Position numbers and translations under genes: made by a program. The notes below the pieces were generated by a model. It saw only the letters and a program-made list of their open reading frames with translations, was not told the DNA's origin and did not search any database. Positions 13,384-26,586 of a DNA stretch of 64,000 nucleotides are shown in pieces. Numbering within the stretch: the first letter of the stretch is position 1; every line of letters begins with the position of its first letter. The DNA comes from Pelobates cultripes (lineage: Eukaryota > Chordata > Amphibia > Anura > Pelobatidae): assembly GCA_933207985.1 (NCBI GenBank), contig OW240921.1, forward strand, positions 98,535,366 through 98,599,365, written 5' to 3'.

Positions 13384-14262
13384 GGTGATTGTGACAAACG
13401 CTCCTTCCCAGGTACGTTTGCCATGGACTCCTGGAGGAGCCAGCTGGCTAGCCTCCTGCTGGAAGGACTATGGGTCATGTAAAAGACATGTTAAATGGCT
13501 TGGTTCATGTAATTTCCCTATACCGTTCGGGAACCGAACAACTGCATGTACCAGGGACTAAAATCGGACACTGAAATTCCCGAACACCCTGGACTTCCAT
13601 AATCGAGTGCGTTCGTTTCTGGAAGGGCACTGTTCGGTGGAATCGTTCGCATAGATGAGGTGAACAAGCTGCACATTATAATTATTATTATTTTATTATT
13701 TATAGAGCGTCAGCAAATTCCGTAGCGCTGTACAATGGGATGGATTATGTTCGGTATTTTATTCACTTGGGTACTCCTGAAAGAGACCGATCGCTCTGTT
13801 GAGCAATCACATGGCCACAGGGGTCCTAATCCACCACGGGGAGACTGTCTGGGCTGCAGGCAGTCTCCCCACACCGGGAGCACCGCCGATCGCCGCTAGT
13901 ATGGTTCAGGACCGTCACCGGTCGGCAATGCAAAAATGCAGATGACAGTCCTGAACCGTCCTCGGTCCTTAAGTGGTTAAAACATTCCAGTTGTACTCCC
14001 AGAACTATGTGTCGTCTGGTTACTGGAAGGGAAAAGGGCTAATCACTGTTCCAGCTTGTTCCAGCTCTTGGAGGAGGATTCAGCGGGGAAAGTCCTTGTA
14101 AGGACTAGTGCTCCCAGGACTGTGTGTCGTCCAGTCCTTGGGAGGGAATAAAGCTAGTCCCCTGTTCCAGTTAGGAAGCGGTCCTTGGTGGAGGTACTCA
14201 GCTGGGGTACAGGGAGCTCTGCTACAGCGATATTTGGTGATTTAGACACTACGGTTACTCTA
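13384..14262. mobile_element. Possible solo LTR, interrupted by a LINE tail
   Basis: The flanking parts (about 13384-13640 and 13981-14262) are GC-richer than their surroundings. They contain the repeated phrases TGTGTCGTC, CCAGTCCTTGGGAGG and a GGAATAAAGC poly(A)-like signal, as in an LTR R region. Between them lie an L2-like LINE tail (13678-13740) and a block ending GGTCCTTAAGTGGTTAA. I see no primer-binding site or coding region, so the LTR label is an inference. Confidence 0.3.
13678..13740 (-). mobile_element. L2-like LINE 3' end
   Basis: An (ATT)n tail is followed by ATAGAGCGTCAGCAAATTCC and GTAGCGCTGTACAATGGG. This is the inverted 3' terminus seen also at 32917, and it reads out on the minus strand. 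It is only a tail fragment. Confidence 0.65.
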
Positions 14263-15006
14263 AACACACTTTACATTTTGTCTCAAGAATTGTGGTAACT
14301 CAGAATTCTAAATGCAACATTTTGGCCAAAATAGCCAAGCCATAAAACCAGACGAACTGCAGAATTTTTTTCTACAATTTGTCAATTTGAGATTCAAGTA
14401 GAACTTGAATATTATAGTCTGAATTTATGTTTTTCAATTCACTACAATTTACCATTTAGTGAATAGCCCCTAACATGTTATAGATCCATTTGTCAATTAT
14501 AATAAAAACACGTTTCCTTTAGATTACAATTCTTGGTCAGGTCTACTTTGCCTTTGAGATTTATGCACTAAACAGTGAAACTGGGCCAGTAATCCATAGA
14601 TTGCAACATTTAGGGAAAATTAGTCAAGTTGCAAAAAAAAAATACCCTTTATAGTTACTATGTAACTATGGCCAGGTTGCTGAATGCCCTGTGTTTATGA
14701 AACAGAACATATTTAATAAGCAATTCATCATTCTCAATATTTTATGTGGGTTTTTTTTGTTGTTTTATTTTGCACTGAAAATATGTTTTTAACGTTAAAG
14801 CCACAAGCATGTTACAAAGATTGCATTTATGCTAGGTAGTAGCTATTGCTAATTGTTGAATGCCAAGTTTAAGAAATATCCCCACGTACATTTGCTAAAC
14901 AATACTCTTGGTAACAAACTGTAATGATTTTGAAATGTGTTTTTTTTTTTGTTTGTTATTTTTTCTTTTTAATTTACCTACCTGTCTGTCTATGCTCCCT
15001 TCACAG
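14263..15006. other. Upstream intron of the receptor gene; no repeat recognised
   Basis: AT-rich DNA that ends in a pyrimidine-rich tract and an acceptor (CCCTTCACAG at 15006). It is therefore most likely the intron between a 5' untranslated exon and the first coding exon. The start of that intron is not established. Confidence 0.5.
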
Positions 15007-15072
15007 AGACAGCCATGAAAAAGCTAATTGTTCTTCTGGTTGGTGTAACGGTCCTTTTCCTGGGATATGGAG
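15007..15072 (+). CDS. Receptor exon 1: 8-nt 5' leader plus signal peptide
   Basis: The acceptor CTTCACAG ends at 15006 and the ATG is at 15015. The exon encodes MKKLIVLLVGVTVLFLGYG plus one base (phase 1), a basic start and a hydrophobic core typical of a signal peptide. The donor used is GAG|GTTGGT at 15073. A better-looking donor 4 nt downstream (GTATGA at 15077) would shift the frame into a TGA in exon 2. Confidence 0.85.
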
Positions 15073-18000
15073 GTTGGTATGATGATAATTGCTGATTGTA
15101 TAACACATGTACATCATGACAAATTTAAAGCCCTCCCATGTTCCTTTAAAATATTACAGCAAAGTAAAATTTTTTGCATTTTCATGTAACGGTTATGTAA
15201 AAGGCAGGAAACCATAATATATATATATTTTTTATTTTATTTTTTTTTATGGTTTGAATGTATGTTGGATATCATTCAAACACATCCAAATTCCAAATCA
15301 GGAATATGTTTATCGACTGGGAAGTCAGCAGGAACAAATCTGATACTGGCTCTTAGCCAGTTTTTTTTTCTTTATATTTTAATAATAAGAAAAATGCTTA
15401 AAAATTTAAAATTATACAATTGGAGGTTTTTTTTCCGTTAATCTTAATCTCCCGATAAAATGAAATGCATATTTAAAGATGTTCGTATGTAGTGCTGTAT
15501 CAGGTTTACATTGTTGCTAGGTAAAATGCTAATATCCTTAGTTACTAAGAAAGGTCACATGATATTGGCACATTCACTGCGGTGGAATATCTAAGCTAAT
15601 CTACCTGAAAACATTGTGGGGGTGCACAATAAGACATCATTCCTAATGTTAACAGTTAACACCCAATTTAAAATTAGATTTTTCAATATGTATCCTGTAT
15701 AGAGATTTTACTAATAATTGTAACAATTCTGTACACATGACTTGCTTTGACTACACAATCATCTATTCACACTGACTGCAGAATTGTATTTTTCACAGGA
15801 AATAAGTAAAACAATAAACCGAGAGCCGTGTTAATGCCATGTTAGTGCTTTCACAGTATGTCCCATTACGCCATAGTTTGAGAGGCACATAGTGGGTTTT
15901 CTCTCTCTGAATCCGTCCAAAAACACAGCATTGATTGGCATCCACTCCCAACACTCCGACCGCCCAGATTATGCAGAATATGTTGTGTAGAGGTTCAGCC
16001 AGCAGATATATAGTTGACCCTGTCTAACGGTATCACATAAACATGTAGAAACGTAAACTGATATTCTTTTTTGGTCTTTATTTTTCAGGTTCCAAGCTAT
16101 ATTTATATTTTATCATTATTTTGTAGAGATTATCAATAACATTTTGCACAAATATGTTTACATTAAAGGAACACTATAGGGTCAGGAACACAAACATGCA
16201 TTCCTGACCCTATAGTGTTTAACCCACCATTTAGGTGGCTTGCCCCCCCTTAGCCCCTATAGAAAATTTTAAAACTCACCTTATTTCCAGCCCCACCCTG
16301 ATCTACATCCTAGTTAACACCATCAGAATGTCCGCTATTTAGCCAATCCAATGACAGCTCAGCTCGTGGTCTTTGCCCACCCCCTCTCCTCTGCTGACAG
16401 GCAGAAGAGAGAAAGTGCACACACAGTGCCTTCTCTCTCCTGCACACGTCAGACGTATTTCAATACGTCTGACGTGTACAAAGCCTTTTTAGGGCCCTAC
16501 ATGATAGGTAGTCTCTCTAGTGGCTGTCTGAGTGACGGCCACTGGAGGTATTCCTATCAATCAATGTAAACACTGTATTTTCCCTGAAAATACAGTGTTT
16601 ACATTAGATTGCCTGCAGGGAGCTATAGATCATACCTGAACAACTACATTAAGCTGTAGATGTTCAGGTGACTATAGTGTCCCTTTAAGTCTTCCTGATG
16701 GAAGCTTTGATCATTGAGCAGAGGTACAGAGCAGGTTGATCAGGTGCCTGCTTGAAGATCTTGGGGTTAATTCATTCATTAATGGTTTAACCCCTTCAGG
16801 TAAGCCAGTGCTCAGGACATCTGCACACCATAACAACTTTATTGTGGTAAAGTTATGGTGCCTGGAGTGTCCCTTTATGCATTTTTGACAAGCAGCTAGC
16901 CACTGGGTCACCAAGAGACAGGGGACCATCAGCACTGCTTTCCCTCTCCTCTGCTCGGCTGCTGTACAGATAAGAAATTGCTGTGTTGGGTGTTAGACTG
17001 TATGTTCTGTCTCAGCCCATCACTGGTCGTACATTGCGAGTCGCTGTATGTGCTGTACTCACAATGGGCAGCCAGTGATAGGTTGGCAGCATCAACTGAC
17101 AGACTATCACCAGCACCCAAAGTTACAATTCTTTATTCATATGGCTTTTGAGTTAAACTATTCAAAAACAGTTTCATACCATAAGATAAAGCAGCACACA
17201 GGGACTGCAGCCTCCTTAAAAAACCTAATTAATATAAAGTTATTTTGAGGGTGTTGAGTCCCAATGAAGCAACAACTATGATCCACATGACCATCCCACC
17301 TGTTATGTATCTATAATACAAAGACACCATTCAATAGACTTAGTATACATGTTATTTGGCTGAATATAGGTGATGCACACATGCACAGAACGTACCTTCC
17401 AGTTGTGGTTACTGTAGCGATGACTTAGAACGTTACCTTTTTGCTGCTGTATATTTGAGCTCCTAACCAATAAATACCAGGATACAGACAGTATCTGTAG
17501 GTGCGGACAATAGCAGCATTATGCCACAACTCATGGGCCTGAAAGTATAAAGCCTGGCTGTTAATAATAAAACCAACTTGGAAACAAGCCCATAATGGGG
17601 TTTTTTGGCCAATGTTGTGTAGAAACTTGTGTAACCTAGAACGTTGTGTAGCCTCATGAATTCAGTGTTATGTGATTTCCAATAGACTAGGTAAATTACT
17701 AATCCATCCCTATCGCTCGTAAACCATCATTGCCAGTAAGGTTGGTCAGTTTTTAGATTGATAATGGAGAAATTAAATGAAATAGTTGCTATGGTGAATA
17801 GAGCATCCCAGGATGGTCCAGAGGTTAGTACCCATGTAAAAACCCAGTCTGTAGATGTGTCACTATTGACATCAATGTGAAGCGCCTACTGCAGTGTATG
17901 ATTCTAGAAATGCAAGCAATATACTTCTAATACCAAAGAAATACACGCTTGCTAAGCTAAAACATTCCTGAGTATGCGTGTCGGTCTATACCTGGTCAAA

Positions 18001-21000
18001 TTTACCTATCCAACCCTGCAGCAAAGAGTGTCTTGAAAAACTATTGCAATTAACAAACAAAAGCACAAATAGTCCTGTCCACCTTGTACTTACCTGTTGG
18101 ACATATAGAGGTGATTTACCTGGTCTGGACAACCCTCAGTATAGAATATTACTGATTAAAATTGGGTGGAATGATTGGGACAATTAATCCAAACCCTAAA
18201 TAGAGCCCAGCATCCCACAGTCAAGGGGTCCTCGCCCCAATAATTTGACCTTCAGCCCTGCCTAGACCAATGGTAACAAGTTTTTACATTATACTATCAG
18301 CACTGAGTAAATTACCAGCAGAGAGAATAATCAAGTTATCAGGTTAGCCTAACGTGAATTAGATCCCATCAGGCAATAAGAAACATTACTTACATGTTAT
18401 CCCCTCCCTGGGAAACAAACTAACGTTAAGCTACGATTTTGACACGGCACTACATATTGAACTTTATTAATGCAAACATGTTTTTTTATAACAGATTCTA
18501 TTTAACATGTCTTAAAATAGCTTTAAACGTTTCTAAATGAAAAGAGTGTTAAGTCAGAGTATAAAGTGTAATTATTTTTCATAATGTGTTCAGCATCCTG
18601 CCAAAAGTCTTTTTTAATGTGTGTTGTTGAAATTAGATAAATAAAAAATATTTTTTTAAAAAAATTGCTACATTAAGCTATGTGTTTTTACTACACAGTA
18701 AAGTAGGTGTGTGGTTTTTGTGTGTGTCACATTTTTTGGGAGAAACTAAATAAATTTTTTGCTACAAATTATTCATTTTAAGACAAGCTCCTAAAAGACT
18801 TCCTTATTAAATCTGTTGGTAAAATTAGGTGACTAATTATGTATTTTATAACTATATAAATACATGTTGCACTGTAAAGTGCACACATTATAATGAATAG
18901 AGAGATGACTGAATGTATAGATAAAACATCAAATGCAATTTTCAAATAAAATACGAAGTTTGCATTAATAGTCCATTCCGAACAGTACTTTATACAACTG
19001 CCCAATTATTTATGGTTCTATAAAGGATGTCAACTGAAATAAAGGCCAAGTAGATCTCTTGCCAGACGCCTCCTGTGAGGCAACGGGGCACCTGACAGCT
19101 TCAATACGGACACTTGTTTGCTTGGAATAGTCCCTAGCAATGCTTCACAATTTTGCTCAAAAGAACCTTTATAGATGGGAACCGTTTGAAAAGTTAACAA
19201 GATGAGGCAGTTTTTGAACAGTAGACTCCAGCTGAGAGACGGTAAAAAAAGAAGAAATAATTGTTTTACAGTGCTTCCAAGTTTAGCTGTAGATTAGAAA
19301 AGTAAAAAAACAAAAAAAAACACATACAACACACACACACACACACAAAAATAAAAAAATAAAATTAGAAGTTTAAGATTTTAAACTGGGAAGGGTAAGA
19401 ATCTGTACAAAACATTTCCTTATTTTGATGTCACTCTCAGGGCAAGTACAGTCTCACGACAATAGTGTCTTTCTTCACTACCCAGAATGCTCTTTTAGAA
19501 TGTTAACCTTTTTGTCTTTGCGTGCTAGTCCCAGGGAATTCTCAAGCACAGCACAAAGGGTCTTATACATATACCACTTCTAAGGGTACCCTTAAAAGTC
19601 GCCTGTTTTTCCGTGCCTATAAAATGCATACTAATATCTATGATGAAAACACAAGGGGTACTGTGTTGTTGAAGCTTGAATGTTGTCACGTTGCTTTTTA
19701 AAAATTGTTTCAAAGTTTCACAGTTTCAAAGCTTCCATAGACTTCTTGGAAAAGTTTTGTGAAATGTTCTCAAACTTATTTTTTTGTTGTTTAAGGCGCT
19801 GAAGAAAATCAAGAATTTATACATAAGGTGAGATTAATTCTAAGCATGATTCAAATTAATTAATCCTTAAATTAATATAAAATATCTCGATCCATTGAAT
19901 ATGATTGATGTGCTTTGTGATACACTGAACTACATTGAGACATAAACCCCCCAAGCAATTCTTCTATGATAAAAACACAGACATTAGCACTGGACTCAAA
20001 CTCCCATTACTTTGGAATTCATCAGCTCAAATGTATAGCAAAACCAAACCAAGTAAAGTTGCCAGCACGCTGCAGTGGCAGTTGAAGTGGTACTAGAATT
20101 TTCTGTTATTTACAGGAGCAATCTAATTTGAAAAAATAAATATATATATATATATATATATTATTATTTTTATTAGATGTGTATCTTATATTTAGTATAC
20201 TGGTGTATACCAGTATAGTGAGAAAAAATTGTTTGGAAAATATCAGTTTGCCGTACTCCCTCCAACTGCCAGACGGGGGAGAGACCGTCCAGAAGACTAC
20301 CCTGAAAAAGTTTGTGAAAACCCTGGACGTGTTTCGCACCTTCCTTGGTTCTTTCTCAACAATAATACCATACATCCTAGTTTAGTGAGGAAGCATTCCG
20401 AGAAACCTGTATATGTCTCAAAGGTACAGACTCTGTTTACCGTAATTCCATCGGCACCAATGACAACTGGTGCATGAGATGAATGTCTTGATCGTGTCCC
20501 ATCTGATGCCTTAGCCACCTTGAAGCACCTTTCAGAGCACCAAAATTGCTCATTATAGTCTAGATCAGTGGTCCCCAGCCCAGTCCTCATGGACCACCAA
20601 CAGTCCAGGTTTTGCCAGTATCTCTATTTGAATAAAAAAGGGAAATAAACAAATCCTGGTCTGTTGGTGGGCCATGAGGACTGGGTTGGAGACCACTGGT
20701 CTAGATAATTGTCATTCCAATATACTGCAGTCTCCCGGGGAATATCTCGGTGGGGAAAGCTTTGCTTGCAGAGCACTCAGGTCGCATGCTATCAACCCAT
20801 GCACAAACCCATGCAGATCTCACCGCAGAATTCAAGCTGATCACCCCACCTCAGGACAAGAAGGCATCAACTTCCAGGAATATTCACTAAAGTGAGAATT
20901 TCAAGTGAAATCAATGTGAATTTTAAATTCAAGGTAAAAATAGTCCAACTGGGATCATTCTATAAGTCAGCTATGCTTCCAATTCAGTCAAAAGATCTGT

Positions 21001-24000
21001 TTTTTGGAGCAACAGCTCTGAGGGGTGCCTGTAACTGCACTTCCCTGAATAAAGTGGTAAGGCTTTTTCCCCTTGGGTATTATTGTACTTAATTAATTTT
21101 TAATCCTGATCCTGGGGACCTCTGGTAGTGGCAGAAACAACAGAGGGAGAACCTCTGCTTTTATAGCCAACATATTATTATGAATATCTGCTAGTTATCT
21201 CTTCGACTGGAGACTGCATCAAGAGATCAGACAAGAGATCAGAACAAAATATAACTTTTTTGGCTGCTATTTATACTTTGGCTCCTTACATCAATGTAGA
21301 TACGCCAAGACAGCTAGCAATACCCAATGGTTTCATAATCTAATGGTAACTAAACCTGAAACTTTGTGTCACTAAAACCCAACTTAGTGGATCCTACTGC
21401 TGACTAGGCATGTTACAAAACCGCAATGTATTTGCATAAGGTATGGGCACCATTTACAAATATAATTATTTCCTTAATATATTCTTAATATATTCTTAAT
21501 ATGTTATAGCACAATATATTTGCACTTATATTTTTAATATACTCTTATATTTGCTTGCGGCATTAGAAAATGCTTAGAACACCTGGGTACAAATATAGGT
21601 CCTCAAGCGAAGATTAAATGAAGACCTAAAATGTGCTATTATAAATAAATGTAATGTATAAATAAATGTATTTTTGCTTGTAGTCCTTGCTATTCAAGCA
21701 AAGCGTTGACGTTCACAAGATGAATAGATCAAAAGACAAACGGAAACAATAGGAAGTGAATTATTGATTGACATGCAAAATCAAGTTTATACAGTGGCAT
21801 ACCAACGCTAAACGAAAAAAATCGCCTTGGAATGAAGTTAATAAAAAGACTTTGTGTTGTGCTTGACCAAACAGGAGCTTTAAAAAAAAAAGTTTGATTC
21901 AACCTTGTGTCTTCAACAAAAACCAAAAACATGACATTATACAATTATTCCTGTAAGTTTTCTTGTAATTGTCCTATTTATTGTTACATCCCCCTCTCAA
22001 AATATTGTAAAGCGCTACGGAATCTGCTGGCGCTATATAAATGGCAATAATAATAATAATAATAATAATACAATTATACAGACATAAAATTAGCGTGCGT
22101 TTCAACATTCTCAGTTGCATTAGTGCATAATCCAAAGACACTCTGATTGCTAAAGTCCTCCCTAACCATCCAGAGTATTACACCGGGGTAGGAAACGTTT
22201 TGCACTCCAGATGTTATGAACTACATCTCCCATGATGCTCTGCCAGAATTATGGCTGTAAGAATATAAATGGAAGATATAGTCCACAACATCTGCTAGGG
22301 TTGCCTACCGCTGTACTATTGTGTAAAAAAAAAAAAAAGTGCGCTATGCCTTTAAATACTTAAAGAAGTTTACACATATGCATATTTTGCATAGATATAT
22401 ATATATACGGTTCAAAAATAGTGAAGGTGCAGTATAGTGCACCAACTAAAGTGCTATAGTAGTGCAGGTTTGTACAAAACATTTTCACACACTTTGTGCA
22501 CTCTGTGATAAAATTAATAAAAATAGAGCACTTACTCCTTTATAAGTAGAGAAAGGGATTTAGGCAATATAACGTTCCAAATTTGGATAATGTAGTTCAG
22601 AACATAAATAGGAAAAAAAAAGAGAAACAGGGGGGAAATAATAGTGGAACTTTGTGCAAAAAGCTTATAATACAAAGAAAAAATAATTTTTTTTTTTATT
22701 TTTTTTATTTTTTTATTATTAGACATAAGACCGGCTATAGGGTATCAATATCCAACCGAATGTACCATCGTAATCTATATCAGCAAATATGTTGAGACCT
22801 TGGTTCCCCCATAGTCATGCCTTCTAAAACTAAACATATAAAACATACAAAACAATCTACTCCTTCAAACAGTGCACCAAAGCCATTAGAGAATATCTGA
22901 TGAACGTTTCTAACTTTAAGGACCAGTTTTATTTTTTATACTCTACATTATTGGTTAATGGAAATACAAAAAGAAAATTAGGCAACTCGCAAGAGTAGAG
23001 CAAAGGTTGGAAGGTTCACAAAGTGTGTGAAAATATTTTGTATAAACCTGCACTATTATAGCACTTTAGGTAGTGCACTATACTGCACCTTCACTAAAAT
23101 ATACATAAGTGTAAACTTTAAGTATTTAAAGGCTTAGCACACTTTTTTTACCCAATATTTTATCAAGTGTTGTTTGAGCTATTTTCACTTGTATTCGTGC
23201 TTGCTTACTTTTTTAATTACTTTGTAAGTATTGTGAGAAGTTTTTCTATTAGTGTTATTGAATTTACAGCGCCTTTTTTAATTGATTTTTTTATTTTTGT
23301 ACCCCTGTAATACACTATGCATTATAATGCCAAATGTGCATCAATAGTATGTATGAACAGCATGTACAGCAAAACTGCACACCATCAGTGACATTTACTG
23401 TACTATGCTCTGGAATAGCATCCTGTTCACTCCCTGGAAGGACAATTTCATAGCTCCCAAGGCTGGGAGGCCTGCTACCTGAATGCAATCTGATACTAAA
23501 TCTGGGGAGTCGGGGGAAGTTTAACTCTTTCAATGCAGTGATGCTACATTAGACAGGTATTTATCATATAATTAATGTAATATACATTACTATGCCAATG
23601 GGACACCGTATCAAACATGTATACACTCTGCAGCAATCCTTTCCTCGGTAGCACACATCAACCGCTAAACAAAAATGCCACTGCACGCGGCTAGCATAGT
23701 CAAGAAGAAAATAATTATGATTGTCAACATAAAAAGAGTGTGCCAGTGTAAAAGGGTGCCTGGATACCTAAACCGTATTCTCTTTTGAAATTTAAAATTC
23801 CATCTATACATTGTCCTAACTTGTATAGATTTGGAGTTAGTAATTTTTTTTTGTCGGCATAGACTCTATGCCGAAGAACTGACTGACAAAGGGGAACAAA
23901 GATACCTCCCAAACAGCTCTTTTGCTCTCCACAATTTGCTATTGTTATGGTACATCCCTAGCGATGATGCTACTGTTGGCTAGGGAATATGACTGATGCC

Positions 24001-26540
24001 ATTCAGTTCAGATACCTACATGCTGGCAACAAAGCCAATGTGACCGCGTCCTAGAAGGTTTTCCCTGCAGGGGAAAAAATCTCAGACAGGGCAAATCAAA
24101 GAAGAGACCAACAGAGTGCAGGCGGAGTGGTGATGGTGGGTACAGGAGCGTAACACCAATGAAATTAAGGATATGGCATCACTTGATCAGAGGTATGGTG
24201 AGTGAATATCTCTAAACTTTACATTGAGTACATCATATATCTCTGTAATATATGATGTATTCAGTGCATTCGGAGACAATTTATATTCACTTTAACGAAA
24301 CCACAAAATCCATTATAGAGAAATGGATTAACTGTCACATTGAATGATAAATATAAAATATAAAAGTGACTTGTACAATTCTAGCAATAAAATGCCTAGA
24401 ACTGACTACCAAAATTCTCTGACTCCACTATAGAATAACTGTGTCACTGTTTTCGTCATTGATTTTTTGAAATTCACTACAATCTAATGTTTTGTGAATA
24501 GACCTCAGAGGGATTTTTTTGCTAAGCAAAATTGTGGTTGAGTTGGAAAACCAAAATACATCATTTAGGCCAAAATAGTTGTGTTAAAAAAAATGCCTCA
24601 TGATGGGCATACTATAAATAGTTATTAACTTTCCTCTTCCTTTTTCCACAATAATTTTATTTTTGCAAATGTATACTGTAAACACTTGAATAGACATAAA
24701 ATACATTTATTTTGCTTTGCTTATTTTAATTTTGTTATTTTACCATTTTAATTCTAGGATAGAGAACGCACAAAGAGACAGATCCCAGAAAAGTTGACTG
24801 TAACTACAATCTTGGTAAGCTGAAAATTACACTTTCATTTTATTCCAACAAAGAATGCTTAAGGGGATCTTATCGTACATTATAGTTTTCTTGACAGAAG
24901 AAAAAAAAAATCAAAATAACTCAGGTTCATGTACCAAACCGTGAATTGAAGACCGAGCTGCAATTTTATTCGCGACACAAATTCAAAAATTCATTATTTT
25001 AACATCATTTTTTTCCTTTTCTAATTGTTTACTTTTAACTTTTTTCATAATTGTTTTGTTGTCATTTTGTTTTTAAGATATCTTTTTAACTTTTTTTGAA
25101 CTTTTTCTGTAATTTTTTTTAAAAAGATATCTTAAAAAAAAAACTTAAAACAACACTTTAGTGTTAGGAATACAAAGCTATATTGCGAACACTAAATATT
25201 TCCTCGACACGGTCCATTGGCGCCGGCTCCCTCTCTGCCTTCTCGGACGTGAGCACTAAGGGGGAAGCTAATGCACATTAGGCCTTCCCCATAGGAAAGT
25301 GTGAGGACATCCAGCATCGTTTTGCAGAACCGAACTCTGTGAAACAACAGGAAGCACCTCTCGTGGCTATCTGATAGACGGCCACTAGAGGCAATCTTAA
25401 CCCTGCAATATAAGCATTGACGTTTCTCTAAAACTGCAATGTTTAACATTGCTGGGTTAAGGGGACAATGACAGTGCACCCAGACCACTTCATCGAGATG
25501 GGGCAAATGCCCGGTAGGCCGCGATGGCCATGGGCCGAGGCCAGCAGGAGAGATCAAGGGATCTCCTCTGCCAGCCCATGCAGGGTAACACCAGCCCAAA
25601 GAGGAAGTTCTGTCCCCTCACAGGCCGGTGGAAGGAAGAGTGCACAGGGGCAAAATGCTCCGTGCACGCAGGGCAAGCAGTCTGTCTTCTTGCGAACGCC
25701 GATATCAGAGCGTTGCTATAGTAATCCATGGCAACGCTCTGAAATTCTGGCACTCGCGAGAGACCCCGGCAGGGTACAGACTAAATAACATGCCGGCTGG
25801 AACACCAGGGATTACCTTGTGGCGTACCCCTTCTCACTGGAGCACCAGGGATCTGTCTGCTCCCTCTCCCCCTGCAAGGTAACAAGGGGAAGGGGGAGAA
25901 AATGTTTTTGTTTTTATTTAGTTTTTTATTGTTAAATTACTGTATGCTAACTATATCTACACACCCTCTCATACACACAAGCACACTATACAAACTCTAA
26001 ATCCATATACACACATCACAGCCCCTGCACTAACACACAAAAACATACTCTAAACCCATATACACACAAACACACTATACACACTCTAAATCCATATACA
26101 CACATCATAGCCCCTGCACTAACACACAAACACACTATACACACTCTAAACCCATATACACACATCACAGCCCCTGCACTTACACACAAACACACTATAC
26201 ACACGCTAAACCCATATACACACAAACACACTGTACATACTCTAAACCCATATACACACATCACAGCCCCTGCACTAACAGGGGCTGTATATACACACAA
26301 ACACACTATACACACTCTAAACCCATATACACACATCACATCCCCTGCACTAACACACAAACACACTATACACACTATAAACCCATATACACAGATCCCA
26401 GCCCCTGCACTAACACACAAACACACTATACACACTCTAAACCCATATACACACATCACCAGGGCCAGACTGGGGATACAAAGCAGCCCTGGAAAAAAAT
26501 CTATCCCAGCCCCATAAGTCATTGTGCTATGTAGGGTGTG

Positions 26541-26586
<46 letters not shown>

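Larger units (their letters stand above)
19828..24757 (+). other. Receptor intron 2
   Basis: 4.9 kb holding a hAT MITE (20566-20698), an L2-like LINE tail (22000-22070), a hAT-like MITE (22183-22313) and a long-TIR element (22321-23153). A (TA)n tract is at 20142-20160. The rest shows nothing recognisable. Confidence 0.7.

Noticed and set aside
25192..25788. Overlapping frames of 87-135 codons on both strands
   Set aside because: They lie across a T2-like MITE and a GC-rich repeat block. Low stop density there reflects GC content.
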